Of a DNA stretch of 64,000 bases, positions 27,140 to 35,778 are shown in pieces. This DNA comes from Asticcacaulis sp. AC402 (GTDB lineage: Bacteria > Pseudomonadota > Alphaproteobacteria > Caulobacterales > Caulobacteraceae). The stretch spans positions 1-64,000 of the forward strand of contig NZ_AWGC01000015.1 of NCBI RefSeq assembly GCF_000495835.1, read 5' to 3'. A model generated the notes under the pieces. That model saw only the letters and a list, made by a program, of their open reading frames with translations. It did not search any database and was not told the DNA's origin. Numbering within the stretch: position 1 is the first letter of the stretch; each line of letters opens with the position of its first letter. Made by a program: the position numbers and the translations under genes.

Positions 27140-28744
27140 CTAGGGAATGGATCTGAGATTGGTCGAGTTGCTGCCGGGGCTTGTGATGCGCACCGTGTAG
27201 CCACGGTTTTCAACCACCGCATCGGACCCCAGACCCACATGGAAGCACAGCGGTCCCAGGCTTTCACGGGCGATCGCCACAGTCTGGGTCGGGCGCTGGA
27301 AGGTGTCGATCTGCGTGGCGCCCGCGGCCAGGGTGCCGGTAAAGCTCATCGTGTCAACCACGGTGCCCCCCAAACGCAACTCCGCCGTGACCGTCCCGGT
27401 AAAGGCGGCATTTCCGCTGTTGCGGATGCCCCAGTTGAGGTTGCCCAGGGTCGTCTGGCCCAGGGCGACGGTCCGCACACCATTAGGCCCAGGGGCCGGT
27501 TGGGGCAGGGCGGCACACCAGGCTTCGCTTTGCAATGTGCTCAGAATCTGCGAATTTTCTCCCGGCAGGTTACCGACGGTAGTGGTACCGCCGCTGGTGA
27601 CATAGAGCCGGTTGCCGGGGTCAAAGGCGGTGATATTCGCTGCGGCCGGCGGCGGTGGTGGCGGAGTGGGTGTGGCAGTGGCCTGGTAGTTGAAACTGGC
27701 TGAAGCGATATTCGACCCCATGAAACGGCGGCGGAAATCGGTTTCGCTTGCCCACACCGTGTCATTAACTTCGCGCCGCGTCAGCGAGTTGCTGAACACA
27801 GTGGCGGTCCCCGTGCGGGGCTGACGGTACAGGCTCAGGCTGGGTTGAAGGCTGAAGAACCAGGTTCCGGCGGCGGTGATGTTCTCCCATCGCACGGTGC
27901 CGCTGAACCGGCCGGCCTCAATGGTCGGGCTTAGCATGCGGGCGGTGCCGGTCACCGCCGACAGGTTGCCGAAATTCAGCGCGATCTGTGTGAATTGGCC
28001 CAGATTGTTGCCCACCACTTCCGGCCGACGCTCGATGGTCGGAACACGTCCGGTGTTGTCGAGCGCCGTGCGCGACTGGATCTGGGGCAGGGGGCGGATC
28101 GCAAAACCATGTACTTCCGCCAGGGGGACAAAGTCCAGCGCACATTGCGGCGGGATGCCCGCTTCGAGATTGAAGTTTTCTGGAAGGCACGGATCGTTCG
28201 GTTTGATGATGCGTGGCGGGTTTCTCAGGAAGCTTTCGTTGAAGGCGTAAAGTTCCAGGCCCCCGAACAGCTTCTGGGTCGACGTGCTCACCGGACTGGT
28301 GAATCGGATGGTCATAACCTTGTCCGTCGCTTTTTCACCACAAGCCGTGTTGCCGTTGCGACGCGACACAACCGCAGCCGTCACATCCGGCGCCGAGTCG
28401 AAATTGACAACAACCCGCTGAACCAGATCCAGGTTGCTTCCGATCAGCACAAGTCCGGTATCGCCGGCAAAGATATCGAGATGCCGGCCGGCTCCGGAAT
28501 CGGTACGGTAAATGACCGGATTGGTCAGGCCTGCCGGATCGTAGGTGCCGCATGTGGCGTCAGACGTATCGACGCCCATGATATAGGCCAGTTTCGCCTT
28601 GCGTACGGTGGTGACGATCGGGGGCTTGGGGATGGGCTTGAGCAGAACGGGTGGTTTGACGACGGTTTGCGCCGAGGCGCTCATCAGGGGCAGGGCACTG
28701 ACGCCCAGCGTCAGCAGGGCAGACAGGATCATTGCGCGGGACAT
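27140..28744 (-). CDS. Large secreted beta-rich protein of unknown function
   Basis: 534 residues. Signal peptide (about 1-25, ILSALLTLGVSALPLMSASA) then a Pro/Lys-rich segment (VVKPPVLLKPIPKPP). The body (about 45-370) is rich in beta-forming sequence with several Cys (DATCGTYDP, NTACGEKA, NDPCLPENF, PQCALDF). A Pro linker (about 370-378) leads to a C-terminal domain (about 380-534) that resembles a CARDB-type beta-sandwich: LNWGIRNSGNAAFTGTVTAELRLGG. GAGGAG before the ATG supports the start. It follows the secretin gene after 137 bp. I do not recognise the large middle domain. Confidence 0.8.
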   Translation of the reverse strand: MSRAMILSALLTLGVSALPLMSASAQTVVKPPVLLKPIPKPPIVTTVRKAKLAYIMGVDTSDATCGTYDPAGLTNPVIYRTDSGAGRHLDIFAGDTGLVLIGSNLDLVQRVVVNFDSAPDVTAAVVSRRNGNTACGEKATDKVMTIRFTSPVSTSTQKLFGGLELYAFNESFLRNPPRIIKPNDPCLPENFNLEAGIPPQCALDFVPLAEVHGFAIRPLPQIQSRTALDNTGRVPTIERRPEVVGNNLGQFTQIALNFGNLSAVTGTARMLSPTIEAGRFSGTVRWENITAAGTWFFSLQPSLSLYRQPRTGTATVFSNSLTRREVNDTVWASETDFRRRFMGSNIASASFNYQATATPTPPPPPPAAANITAFDPGNRLYVTSGGTTTVGNLPGENSQILSTLQSEAWCAALPQPAPGPNGVRTVALGQTTLGNLNWGIRNSGNAAFTGTVTAELRLGGTVVDTMSFTGTLAAGATQIDTFQRPTQTVAIARESLGPLCFHVGLGSDAVVENRGYTVRITSPGSNSTNLRSIP

Positions 28745-28881
28745 GGTGTCTCCTCGAGAAAAAGGTTAAAAAAAACGGAAAATTACTCGGGTGGCCCGAC
28801 GGCGTTCTCTACCGGAGGGGCGTTCACTGGCAGATGTTTAGGGTGTTTTCCTCCTGATGATGGGTGTGATGGGGACGGTCG

Positions 28882-30516
28882 CTACGGCAGCAGCAGATCC
28901 TTCAGGATCTCCCCCTGATCGTTGGGCAAGTCGGGCCAGGTCAGGCGGGCGTCGTCCTTGCGGGCCCGGGTGAACAATCGCCCGCGTGCCAGCTTGCCGG
29001 TGATCTGACCCAGATCGCTGCCCGGCGCGATGACCGTGCTCCACTGGCCGATAAGCTGTTCGATCTGGGCCGGTCGGGCCCATTGTGGACCGGCAAAGGC
29101 CATCGATGGCGATGGCGTCACCAGCACTAGAACGGCGTCGCGCTTGTCTGTGGTTATGCGGCGGTTGAAGGCCGATCCGACCATAGGCACGTCGCCGAGT
29201 AGTGGCGTCTTGGTGGTCGAAGAGTCACGAACGCTTTCGGATAGGCCTGACAGGATCAGGGTCGTGCCGAAAGCGACCTCGACGGTCGTGCTGACGGTCT
29301 GGCGCCAGGTGTTGAGCGCCTCGTTGAAATTGCCAGCCGGCTCTCCCGACAGAAAGGAGCGCGTCACCTCGATACGCAACCGTGTGCCTACCGCAGTTAT
29401 CTCCACCGGCGTCACCTTGATCTGGGTGCCAATGTCGATGGTTTCCAGTTGTGAGAAGTTGACACCGGTCACCGCAACCTTGGCCGAGCGGCCGACGAAA
29501 AAGTCGGCGGGCTCACCGCGATAGGCCGTCAGCATGGGCCGGGCCACAACCTGGTAGTACTGCCCGAAACGGTTAAACAGGTTCATATTATAGGTCAGTT
29601 GCGGGATAGAAATGGCCTCGGTTACCGTGCGCTGCATATTGCGGTTACCTTGCGCGTCGCCGGTCGTGGCACGTTGGCTTTGCAGGCCATACTGCGCCGT
29701 CAACCCGTCCAGCAGGTTGATGCCGATACTATCGCGCTGGGAGGTCTGCGACAGGATTATGGCAACATCGACCGAGATCTGATCGGGCGCCAGGGGAACC
29801 TGCGGGCCGTCGCTGATCGGCATCGCCGCGTCTTCGGTCCGCACCAGATCGCTGATGCGGACATGCATCGGGGCCGCCGCATCGGGGCGTAGCTCTGCAT
29901 AGCGGGCATAGCTTTGCCACGCCTCCGCCTTGCGCCCCGTGGCGGCATAGGACAGTCCGGAAAGTCGCACTGCCTCAGCGTGGGTCCGGGCATCCGCCGG
30001 AAGTTGCGTTACCCGCTCTGCGGTCAGTGCCGCCAGTTTTGGATCGCCGGACATGTAGGCGCTCATCGACAGGGCCAGCAGGGCGTGCGTATTGTCAGGG
30101 CGCATCATCACGGCACGGGCAAAATAGGCCTGGGCCTCATCGTAACGTCCCCGGTCATAGACAGCCTTCCCGGCCAGGGCCGCTGCCCAGAAGGCGTCCT
30201 GGTCGCTGCGCAGAGCCAGGTCGTAGCCGGCCGCCGCCAGATCAAGCGTCTCGGGATCGCCCTTGGCCGCCGCATGATAGGTGAGCGCCAGAAGGGTCTG
30301 GGCGTTAGGATCATTCGGATTGCGCGCAGCCGCATCGCCGAAGCCCGCCAGCGCCGTCGAGGTATCGCCGGCCATCAGGGCGTCCCTGGCTTGCATCAGA
30401 CGTGCACCTGTCGGTTGGCTGTGCGCCGCTAAGAGGGATGCGGGCGGTGGCGTTGTGGCGCAGGCGGACACGCTGCATAGCAAAAGGGCGGAAAGAGAGA
30501 GATGACGTAAGACCAT
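28882..30516 (-). CDS. Lipoprotein with TPR repeats and a secretin pore domain
   Basis: About 544 residues. A lipobox (VSAC, Cys19) follows a hydrophobic signal, so it is probably an outer-membrane lipoprotein. Residues 35-215 are TPR-like helices (AQTLLALTYHAAAKG, GRYDEAQAYFARAVMMRPD). Residues 248-470 match the secretin (GspD/PilQ/CpaC) beta domain: VDVAIILSQTSQRDS, VARPMLTAYRGEPADFFVG and the signature TPLLGDVPMVGSAFNRR then RDAVLVLVTP. The N1/N2 ring domains of true secretion secretins are absent; TPRs replace them. A 70-residue tail follows. It starts three bases after the upstream Tat-signal gene ends, so the two are co-transcribed. No ATPase or platform protein is nearby. Confidence 0.92.
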   Translation of the reverse strand: MVLRHLSLSALLLCSVSACATTPPPASLLAAHSQPTGARLMQARDALMAGDTSTALAGFGDAAARNPNDPNAQTLLALTYHAAAKGDPETLDLAAAGYDLALRSDQDAFWAAALAGKAVYDRGRYDEAQAYFARAVMMRPDNTHALLALSMSAYMSGDPKLAALTAERVTQLPADARTHAEAVRLSGLSYAATGRKAEAWQSYARYAELRPDAAAPMHVRISDLVRTEDAAMPISDGPQVPLAPDQISVDVAIILSQTSQRDSIGINLLDGLTAQYGLQSQRATTGDAQGNRNMQRTVTEAISIPQLTYNMNLFNRFGQYYQVVARPMLTAYRGEPADFFVGRSAKVAVTGVNFSQLETIDIGTQIKVTPVEITAVGTRLRIEVTRSFLSGEPAGNFNEALNTWRQTVSTTVEVAFGTTLILSGLSESVRDSSTTKTPLLGDVPMVGSAFNRRITTDKRDAVLVLVTPSPSMAFAGPQWARPAQIEQLIGQWSTVIAPGSDLGQITGKLARGRLFTRARKDDARLTWPDLPNDQGEILKDLLLP

Positions 30517-30519
30517 GGT

Positions 30520-31077
30520 TCAGGACTCCAGTGACCACACGGCTTTGACCGTGGGTGATGAAAAGGCGAGGAAGGGACCCGACGGCGCGTGGGCAAAGCT
30601 CCAGTCGCGGAAGAAGGCGTCTTTGATCGGCAGAGCCTGACCCGAACCCATGGCGCGGCAGTTTGAACCGCAGGCGCGGGCCACCGGCATCGGCTTCAGG
30701 CTTTGATAGAGGGCATGAAAGGCGTCGTTGCGGACGCTGCCATTAACCGGCTGGTCGAGCCCCCCTGCCGCCGAGATCAGCCGGTTGAGATCGACCGGCG
30801 CCAAAGCGCGGACACTCCGGCTTACCGCAGGATCTTTAGGGTGGTAAAGGCCGGCGCGGCGGGCATGGACCTCGACGGTTGCACCGTTGACGATCAGCAA
30901 CACAACCTGCGTGTTGCCGTAATCGGCGATATGACAGATGGCGCTTTGCCGCGCAGTCAGCACCGACTTGACGCCGGCCCGAAACGCGAAAACCGGCGTA
31001 GCCCGCACTGCACCCGCGGCGGCTGTGGCGGTCAGCAGTCCGGCGCTGAGAACGGTCCGGCGGGTCGGAAGGAGCAT
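30520..31077 (-). CDS. Exported protein with Tat-type signal, unknown function
   Basis: 185 residues. The N-terminus MLLPTRRTVLSAGLLTATAAAG has a twin-arginine-type motif (TRRTVLS) and hydrophobic core, with probable cleavage after ATPVFA. The mature part starts with about 60 residues of beta-like sequence (SAICHIADYGNTQVVLLIVNG, TVEVHARRAG) and contains CGSNC, a possible disulfide or metal pair. An upstream in-frame ATG at 31110 is also possible. It directly precedes the TPR-secretin gene (3-bp gap), suggesting a role with it in the envelope. No family was recognised. Confidence 0.75.
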   Translation of the reverse strand: MLLPTRRTVLSAGLLTATAAAGAVRATPVFAFRAGVKSVLTARQSAICHIADYGNTQVVLLIVNGATVEVHARRAGLYHPKDPAVSRSVRALAPVDLNRLISAAGGLDQPVNGSVRNDAFHALYQSLKPMPVARACGSNCRAMGSGQALPIKDAFFRDWSFAHAPSGPFLAFSSPTVKAVWSLES

Positions 31078-31137
31078 GGCATAAGGCCCAGTTGAGAAGG
31101 CCTCCAGCATGACGCCAGGACGCGAAAATGCGATGTT

Positions 31138-31191
31138 GCAAACTGTTGCACGACGCGGGTAATCGTCGCGCGGCCGTGTCGCAAACCGTTG
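31138..31191. promoter_or_regulatory. Direct-repeat candidate operator in front of the secretin block
   Basis: On the minus strand the sequence CAACAGTTTGC (31138-31148) and CAACGGTTTGC (31181-31191) form two direct repeats 43 bp apart, close to four helical turns. They lie in the 157-bp gap between the HTH-TPR regulator gene and the first effector gene. This is a plausible binding site for that regulator. A small GTTG...CAAC hairpin adjoins the distal repeat. Confidence 0.5.
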
Positions 31192-31234
31192 TGGAGCAAC
31201 GATTCTCTGGTGCGTAAGCTAAAGCGGAATGAAA

Positions 31235-32590
31235 TTAGGCAACCGCGGGTGCGCGTAGCGCGCTGACACGGCGGGCGATCTCTTCGTCACCGCTCCACAG
31301 CCGCAGAATACGTCCCACGACGGCAGCCTCGCCCCAGCGCTCTTTTCGGCTCTCGGCGCGTGCCAGAAGATCAAGCACCTGGCCGCGATCCTGAGCGACC
31401 GAGGCGAGCAGAACCGGCCAGGCATGCGTCTTTCGCTTCCCGGCCGAAAGTTCGGACACGGCCTTTTGCATCAGGACCGACTGAACGGAATCAACGCCCT
31501 GGGTCAAGGCCGCACGAAGCCTTTGTGCATAGATCTGTTCGTCGGCACTACCGCGAAGACGGGCAAAGACCGAATAGGTCTGCACGAAGGAGACGTAATC
31601 GCCATCGGAGAGCTGGATGATGCTGAGGCAATCCTGCGCCACCACAAAATCGGGATGGTCGCGCAACAGATCGGTCAAGGCCTGGCGCGCCCGGGCCTCA
31701 TCGCCCGCCGCCCACTGTGCCCAGGCGAGGTCGGTCCGAATGGCGACGGAACCCGGCTCGATCAGCCGCGCCGCGTTCAGCTCCCGCAAAGCAGCCACAT
31801 GTTGCCCATTGTCCGACAGGACGTTGCCGTACCAGAAATGCGTCTGGGCATTGCGTGGCGCCAGGTCCAGCGCACGGCGAAAGGCCATTCCCGCTGACCT
31901 GGGATCGTTGTCCCACCAGTACGCGACGAAACCGATCGCCCGATGTGCCTCGGCCAGATCAGGATCCAGATTCAATGCGGTCCTGGCGGCGGTGCGCGCC
32001 GCCTCGAAGGCCGCCTTGTCGTTCACAGAATCGAACTCACGCGACAACAGATGCACATCGGCCAGGGCCGCCCAGGCCGGGGCGAAATCAGGCGCGCGTT
32101 GCGTCACCGTGGTGAAGGCTGCCATGGCCTGGCGCAGGGTATCCGGCTTGCGACTGGCCCAGAGGTCGCGGCCTTCAAGATAGAGGGTCGCAACCTCTGG
32201 ATTTGAGGGAAGGGCTTGTCGCTGCTGCGCGGGACGAGGCCACAGTAAGACCAGCGCCACCACCATGGCCAGGATGGTGGCAAGCGCGGCGCCCGCCAGC
32301 CAAAGACGGCGACCGCGGGGGACGATAGACGCCGGAATGGGCCCGGCAACTGGCCCGGAAGCCAGACCGGAAACAGGCGCTTCGGAAATGTCGTGACCGA
32401 GATCATCCTGGCTGCTCGCCCACTGATCCAGGTCTTCCTTAAGGGCATAGACGGTTCCCGTCTTGCCGCCCGGCAGCCGGCGCACGGGTAGGCCGCGCTC
32501 ACGCGCCCAGCGCATGACGGTTGTCCGATCGCGACCGAAATGGTTGCCGATCGACTTCCATCCATCCAGCCGGTTCGATGCGTTCACCAC
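31235..32590 (-). CDS. Membrane-anchored HTH regulator with periplasmic TPR domain
   Basis: 451 residues. Residues 8-60 (LDGWKSIGNHFGRDRTTVMRW, RLPGGKTGTVYALKEDLDQW) are a MerR/excisionase-like winged helix-turn-helix. A Pro/Gly-rich linker leads to one transmembrane helix (about 93-116, LWLAGAALATILAMVVALVLLW). The remainder (about 130-400) is TPR-like (AALADVHLLSREF, PRNAQTHFWYGNVLSDNGQ, ELNAARLIEPGS). This topology, a cytoplasmic DNA-binding domain with a periplasmic sensor, resembles CadC-like one-component regulators. A GTG start has GGAG upstream. It lies upstream of the secretin block on the same strand and probably controls it. Confidence 0.85.
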   Translation of the reverse strand: MVNASNRLDGWKSIGNHFGRDRTTVMRWARERGLPVRRLPGGKTGTVYALKEDLDQWASSQDDLGHDISEAPVSGLASGPVAGPIPASIVPRGRRLWLAGAALATILAMVVALVLLWPRPAQQRQALPSNPEVATLYLEGRDLWASRKPDTLRQAMAAFTTVTQRAPDFAPAWAALADVHLLSREFDSVNDKAAFEAARTAARTALNLDPDLAEAHRAIGFVAYWWDNDPRSAGMAFRRALDLAPRNAQTHFWYGNVLSDNGQHVAALRELNAARLIEPGSVAIRTDLAWAQWAAGDEARARQALTDLLRDHPDFVVAQDCLSIIQLSDGDYVSFVQTYSVFARLRGSADEQIYAQRLRAALTQGVDSVQSVLMQKAVSELSAGKRKTHAWPVLLASVAQDRGQVLDLLARAESRKERWGEAAVVGRILRLWSGDEEIARRVSALRAPAVA

Positions 32591-32749
32591 GGTCTCCGCT
32601 GCGCTATGATCCGACTATACGTGCGTCGTCTCAGATTTCAAAGCCCCGAGGCGCAGAAGGCTTCGAGATAAAACACTGACACAAGATTTTGCGTAGTATG
32701 GAACGCTGCGTTCTGTAGGCAGGATTCGGCTGGGCAAGGCCCAAGAGCG

Positions 32750-32946
32750 CAATCCGATAAAGTGTGACGCACTTTTCGGACAAATTGCGCGACAAAACAA
32801 AAACTTAGAGCGAGATGGCGATTCTACCAAAAGCCATCTCGCGATACAGCGCAATCCGATAAAGTGTGACGCACTTTTCGGACAAATTGCGCGACAAGAC
32901 AAAAAACTTAGAGCGGGATTTTGATTCCGTCAAAACTCATCATGCT
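32750..32946. repeat. Composite palindromic repeat, copy 4 (tandem A-B-A-B)
   Basis: Two near-identical A hairpins (GCGCAATCCGATAAAGTG TGACG CACTTTTCGGACAAATTGCGC), each followed by the linker GACAA(A/G)ACAAAAA and a B hairpin with different arm sequence (AGAGCGAGATGGC...GCCATCTCGC and AGAGCGGGATTTTGA...CAAAACTCATCATGCTCT). It occupies most of the 546-bp gap 32591-33136, between divergently transcribed genes. The remainder of the gap showed no gene. Confidence 0.85.
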
Positions 32947-33136
32947 CTTGCAACGTGTTAAGTGCGACACAGGCACGCGTTTCGTCATGCCAACTGCAGA
33001 TAGCCAGGCAAAACCGCCACGCTCTCAAGTTTGCATCACTGTCCTGCCGAATAGCTTTTCTATTAAGAATTTTGCCGGTATAAGTTCTCTGTAAGTTCTG
33101 AGGGCTGTTTATTCTCCAGTATCGGATGCCTGTTTC

Positions 33137-34924
33137 GTGAAATCGAGTTCTGTACGTTTGCCCTTTTATGCCGCCCTTATGGCCGCCCTGGCCCTGGGTT
33201 CGCTGGTCCCGGCCACCGCTGACGCCCGTCCCATCTTCGCCGACGCCCGCCGGCAACTGGGCGGCAACATCAGCCCCTATGCCCACTTTCTCATTGGCCG
33301 TTTCGCCATGACCCAGGGCGATATCGGAACTGCCGCCAATGCCATGGGGGCCGCAGCCTTCGGCGACCCGACCAATGGCGAGTTGCAGGAAAAAGCCTTC
33401 CTGGTCGGCATTCTCAACGGCAATCTCGACCAGGCCGTCCTTCTGGCCGCCGACCTGACGCCGACCACGCAGACCAGCCGCTTCATGGTGCCGATGATCG
33501 GCGCCGTCACCGCGGTCAAGGCTGGCAAGCCTGCCATTGCGCAAAAGAACATCGACGCCGCCCTGGCTGTTAACGGCCGCGGCCGTGCCGCCGTGCTGCT
33601 GAAACCCTATATCCAGGCGATGAACGGCGACTGGAAGGCCGCCGTCGACGAGTCCGGCGAAGCTGCCGTAGCGCCCGGCGACCGCGACAAGCTGCTTGAC
33701 ATGCTGGTCCGGTCCGAACGCGCCCGCCTGCACGAACTGAAGGGCCGCCACAAGGAGGCCGAGGCGATCTACACCGCGCTGTATCAGCCGGGCGCTGCCG
33801 CTTTTATCTTCGGACCGGATTATGCCGGATTTCTCGAACGCCGCGGCCGCAAAGCCGAGGCCCGCACGGTTTGGGCTGAGATCGTCACCCAGTCGGGCGA
33901 CCCGACGGCGGTCCTGGCCATCAAGCGTATTGACGGTCCCAACGACGCCAGGCCCGCCCTGCCGGACCTGAAGCAGAGCATGGCCCAGGCCCTGTTCCTG
34001 GCCGCTACCCTCTCGTTCAGCGAACGCGACTCGGAGATGGCTTTGGCAACCCTGCGCCTTTCGCTGCATCTCGATCCGGGCTCCGAACGCGGCCGCATCT
34101 TTCTGGGCCAGATTCAGCAGGAATTGCGTGACCCGAGCGCCGCCGAAGCCGCCTGGGCCAGTGTGCCGACGAACTCCGTCTATGCTAACGAAGCCACACT
34201 GCGCCGCATCTGGAACCTGCGTAACCGCGGTGAGACCAACTCTGCCCTTAGCCTGGCCAACCAGGCCCTGGCGCGCGACCCGGACAATCTCAGCCTGGTC
34301 ATGGAAAAGGCCAGTATTCTGCACGAAAGCCAAGACGACGCTGGCGCGCTTGACCTCCTTAATGGGCGGATCGCCCGGGCCGGCAGCGGCGACTTCACGT
34401 GGCAGACCTGGTTTCTCCAGGCCATGCTGTATGACGGCGTCAACCAGTGGGACAAGGCCGAGGAAGCGATCAACAAGGCGCGCGCCCTCAATGAAACGCG
34501 GCCGGAAGTCCTCAACTTCCTGGGCTATGGCTGGATCAATCAAGGCGTCAAGGTCGAAGAAGGCATGGAACTGGTCCGCCAGGCCCTGGCTGTCAATCCA
34601 AAGTCTGGCGCCATGCTCGATTCGCTCGGCTGGGGCTATTACAAGCTCGGTGATTACGATCAGGCCCTGACCTATATAGAACAGGCGGTACAGTTGGCAC
34701 CTTCGGATGCCGAGATCAACGAGCATCTGGGCGACGTCTACAAGGCCGTCGGTCGCGACATCGAAGCCACTTACGAATGGCAGCGGGTTCTGACCTTGGG
34801 GGCCAGCGACAAGCAGGCGGCCGCCGTGCGACGGAAACTGGAAGCCCAGGCCGCCGCCGCCAAGGTGGAAACCCCGGTCAAGATAACTGCGCTGAACGAG
34901 ACGGCGCAGCCTGTTCAACCGTGA
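33137..34924 (+). CDS. Exported TPR-repeat protein
   Basis: 595 residues. Signal peptide (LPFYAALMAALALGSLVPATADA, about 8-30). The rest is almost wholly tetratricopeptide repeats, clearest in the C-terminal third (EEAINKARALNETRPEVLNFLGYGWINQG, LVRQALAVNPKSGAMLDSLGWGYYKLGDYDQALTYIEQA, split here as consecutive repeats), making a periplasmic protein-interaction scaffold likely. TPR genes of this type commonly precede ispE in alphaproteobacteria. A GTG start is used. Its stop overlaps the ispE start (GTGA), so the two are translationally coupled. Confidence 0.92.
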   Translation: MKSSSVRLPFYAALMAALALGSLVPATADARPIFADARRQLGGNISPYAHFLIGRFAMTQGDIGTAANAMGAAAFGDPTNGELQEKAFLVGILNGNLDQAVLLAADLTPTTQTSRFMVPMIGAVTAVKAGKPAIAQKNIDAALAVNGRGRAAVLLKPYIQAMNGDWKAAVDESGEAAVAPGDRDKLLDMLVRSERARLHELKGRHKEAEAIYTALYQPGAAAFIFGPDYAGFLERRGRKAEARTVWAEIVTQSGDPTAVLAIKRIDGPNDARPALPDLKQSMAQALFLAATLSFSERDSEMALATLRLSLHLDPGSERGRIFLGQIQQELRDPSAAEAAWASVPTNSVYANEATLRRIWNLRNRGETNSALSLANQALARDPDNLSLVMEKASILHESQDDAGALDLLNGRIARAGSGDFTWQTWFLQAMLYDGVNQWDKAEEAINKARALNETRPEVLNFLGYGWINQGVKVEEGMELVRQALAVNPKSGAMLDSLGWGYYKLGDYDQALTYIEQAVQLAPSDAEINEHLGDVYKAVGRDIEATYEWQRVLTLGASDKQAAAVRRKLEAQAAAAKVETPVKITALNETAQPVQP

Positions 34925-35778
34925 CGTCGCGGCTGGCGCCTGCCAAGGTCAATCTGTACCTGCACGTGGCAGCACCCGATGCCCGGCGCTATCATCCGCT
35001 GCAAAGTCTGGTGATGTTTGCCGATATCGGTGATGAGGTCGCGCTGTCAGCCGGCGAGAGCCGTCTTACCCTAGACGGCCCGTTTGCTGCAGGGTTGAGC
35101 AGCGGTGACGACAATCTGATCCTGAAAGCCGTGCGCCGCTTCGCGGCGGCGGCCGGTGTCAATGTTGACCGGGCGCTGCACTTGACCAAGAACCTGCCGG
35201 TGGCGTCCGGCCTTGGTGGCGGCAGCGCTGATGCCGGGGCGGTCCTGCACCTGTTGCGCCAGGCGGTTGCGCCGGATATGAGCGATGCCGACCTTGGGGC
35301 AATTGCCGCCGGAATCGGCGCCGATGGCGTCATGTGCCTGTGGAACAGGTCAGCCTTTGCCGAAGGTTATGGCGAAATCCTTACCCCGGTCGCCATGCCG
35401 GAGTTGCCCTGCGTGCTGATAAATCCACGGGTTGAATGCTCCACCGCCGCCGTCTATAGCGGCTTCGACCACCTGGGCCGGTTCGAGGGAATCGATGCCA
35501 AGGCCGAGTTTGACCGGCTTTCAACGATTGATGCCGTCATTGCGGCGCTAAAGTGCACGCGCAACGACCTGGAACCGGCAGCCATCCGGCAGCAGCCAGT
35601 CATTGCCGATGTCCTGGCCAGCTTAAACGGCCAACCGCAAACCCTGCTGGCGCGGATGTCGGGATCGGGGGCGACCTGTTTCGCGCTGTGTGCGAACCCA
35701 GACGCCGCCGAGACCCTAAGCCACCGTATGCAGGCCCTTTGGCCGGCTGCCTGGGTCCAGGCGTGCACCCTGGGCTGA
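34921..35778 (+). CDS. ispE: 4-diphosphocytidyl-2-C-methyl-D-erythritol kinase
   Basis: 285 residues, GHMP-kinase fold. It phosphorylates CDP-methylerythritol in the MEP isoprenoid pathway. Signatures: N-terminal RLAPAKVNLYLHV, ATP loop LPVASGLGGGSADAGA, and the C-terminal ARMSGSGATCFALC motif. The start is GTG at 34921 overlapping the TPR gene by four bases; the frame is open further upstream inside the TPR gene, but without similarity. Its 3' end overlaps the convergent DUF6157 gene by 63 bp. Confidence 0.95.
   Translation: MTSRLAPAKVNLYLHVAAPDARRYHPLQSLVMFADIGDEVALSAGESRLTLDGPFAAGLSSGDDNLILKAVRRFAAAAGVNVDRALHLTKNLPVASGLGGGSADAGAVLHLLRQAVAPDMSDADLGAIAAGIGADGVMCLWNRSAFAEGYGEILTPVAMPELPCVLINPRVECSTAAVYSGFDHLGRFEGIDAKAEFDRLSTIDAVIAALKCTRNDLEPAAIRQQPVIADVLASLNGQPQTLLARMSGSGATCFALCANPDAAETLSHRMQALWPAAWVQACTLG

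Noticed and set aside
27995-28918. 307-codon plus-strand frame across the 534-residue secreted gene
   Set aside because: No signal, no motif and no ribosome site; the opposite frame has a signal peptide and GAGGAG.
32750-32946. Tandem repeat considered as a CRISPR array
   Set aside because: Only two units; each is a palindromic hairpin pair with a conserved linker, not identical short repeats with unique spacers, and no cas genes are near.
32930-34918. 662-codon minus-strand frame opposite the TPR gene
   Set aside because: It is a shadow of the TPR protein, low-complexity, with no signature; the plus-strand frame has TPR motifs, a signal peptide and coupling to ispE.
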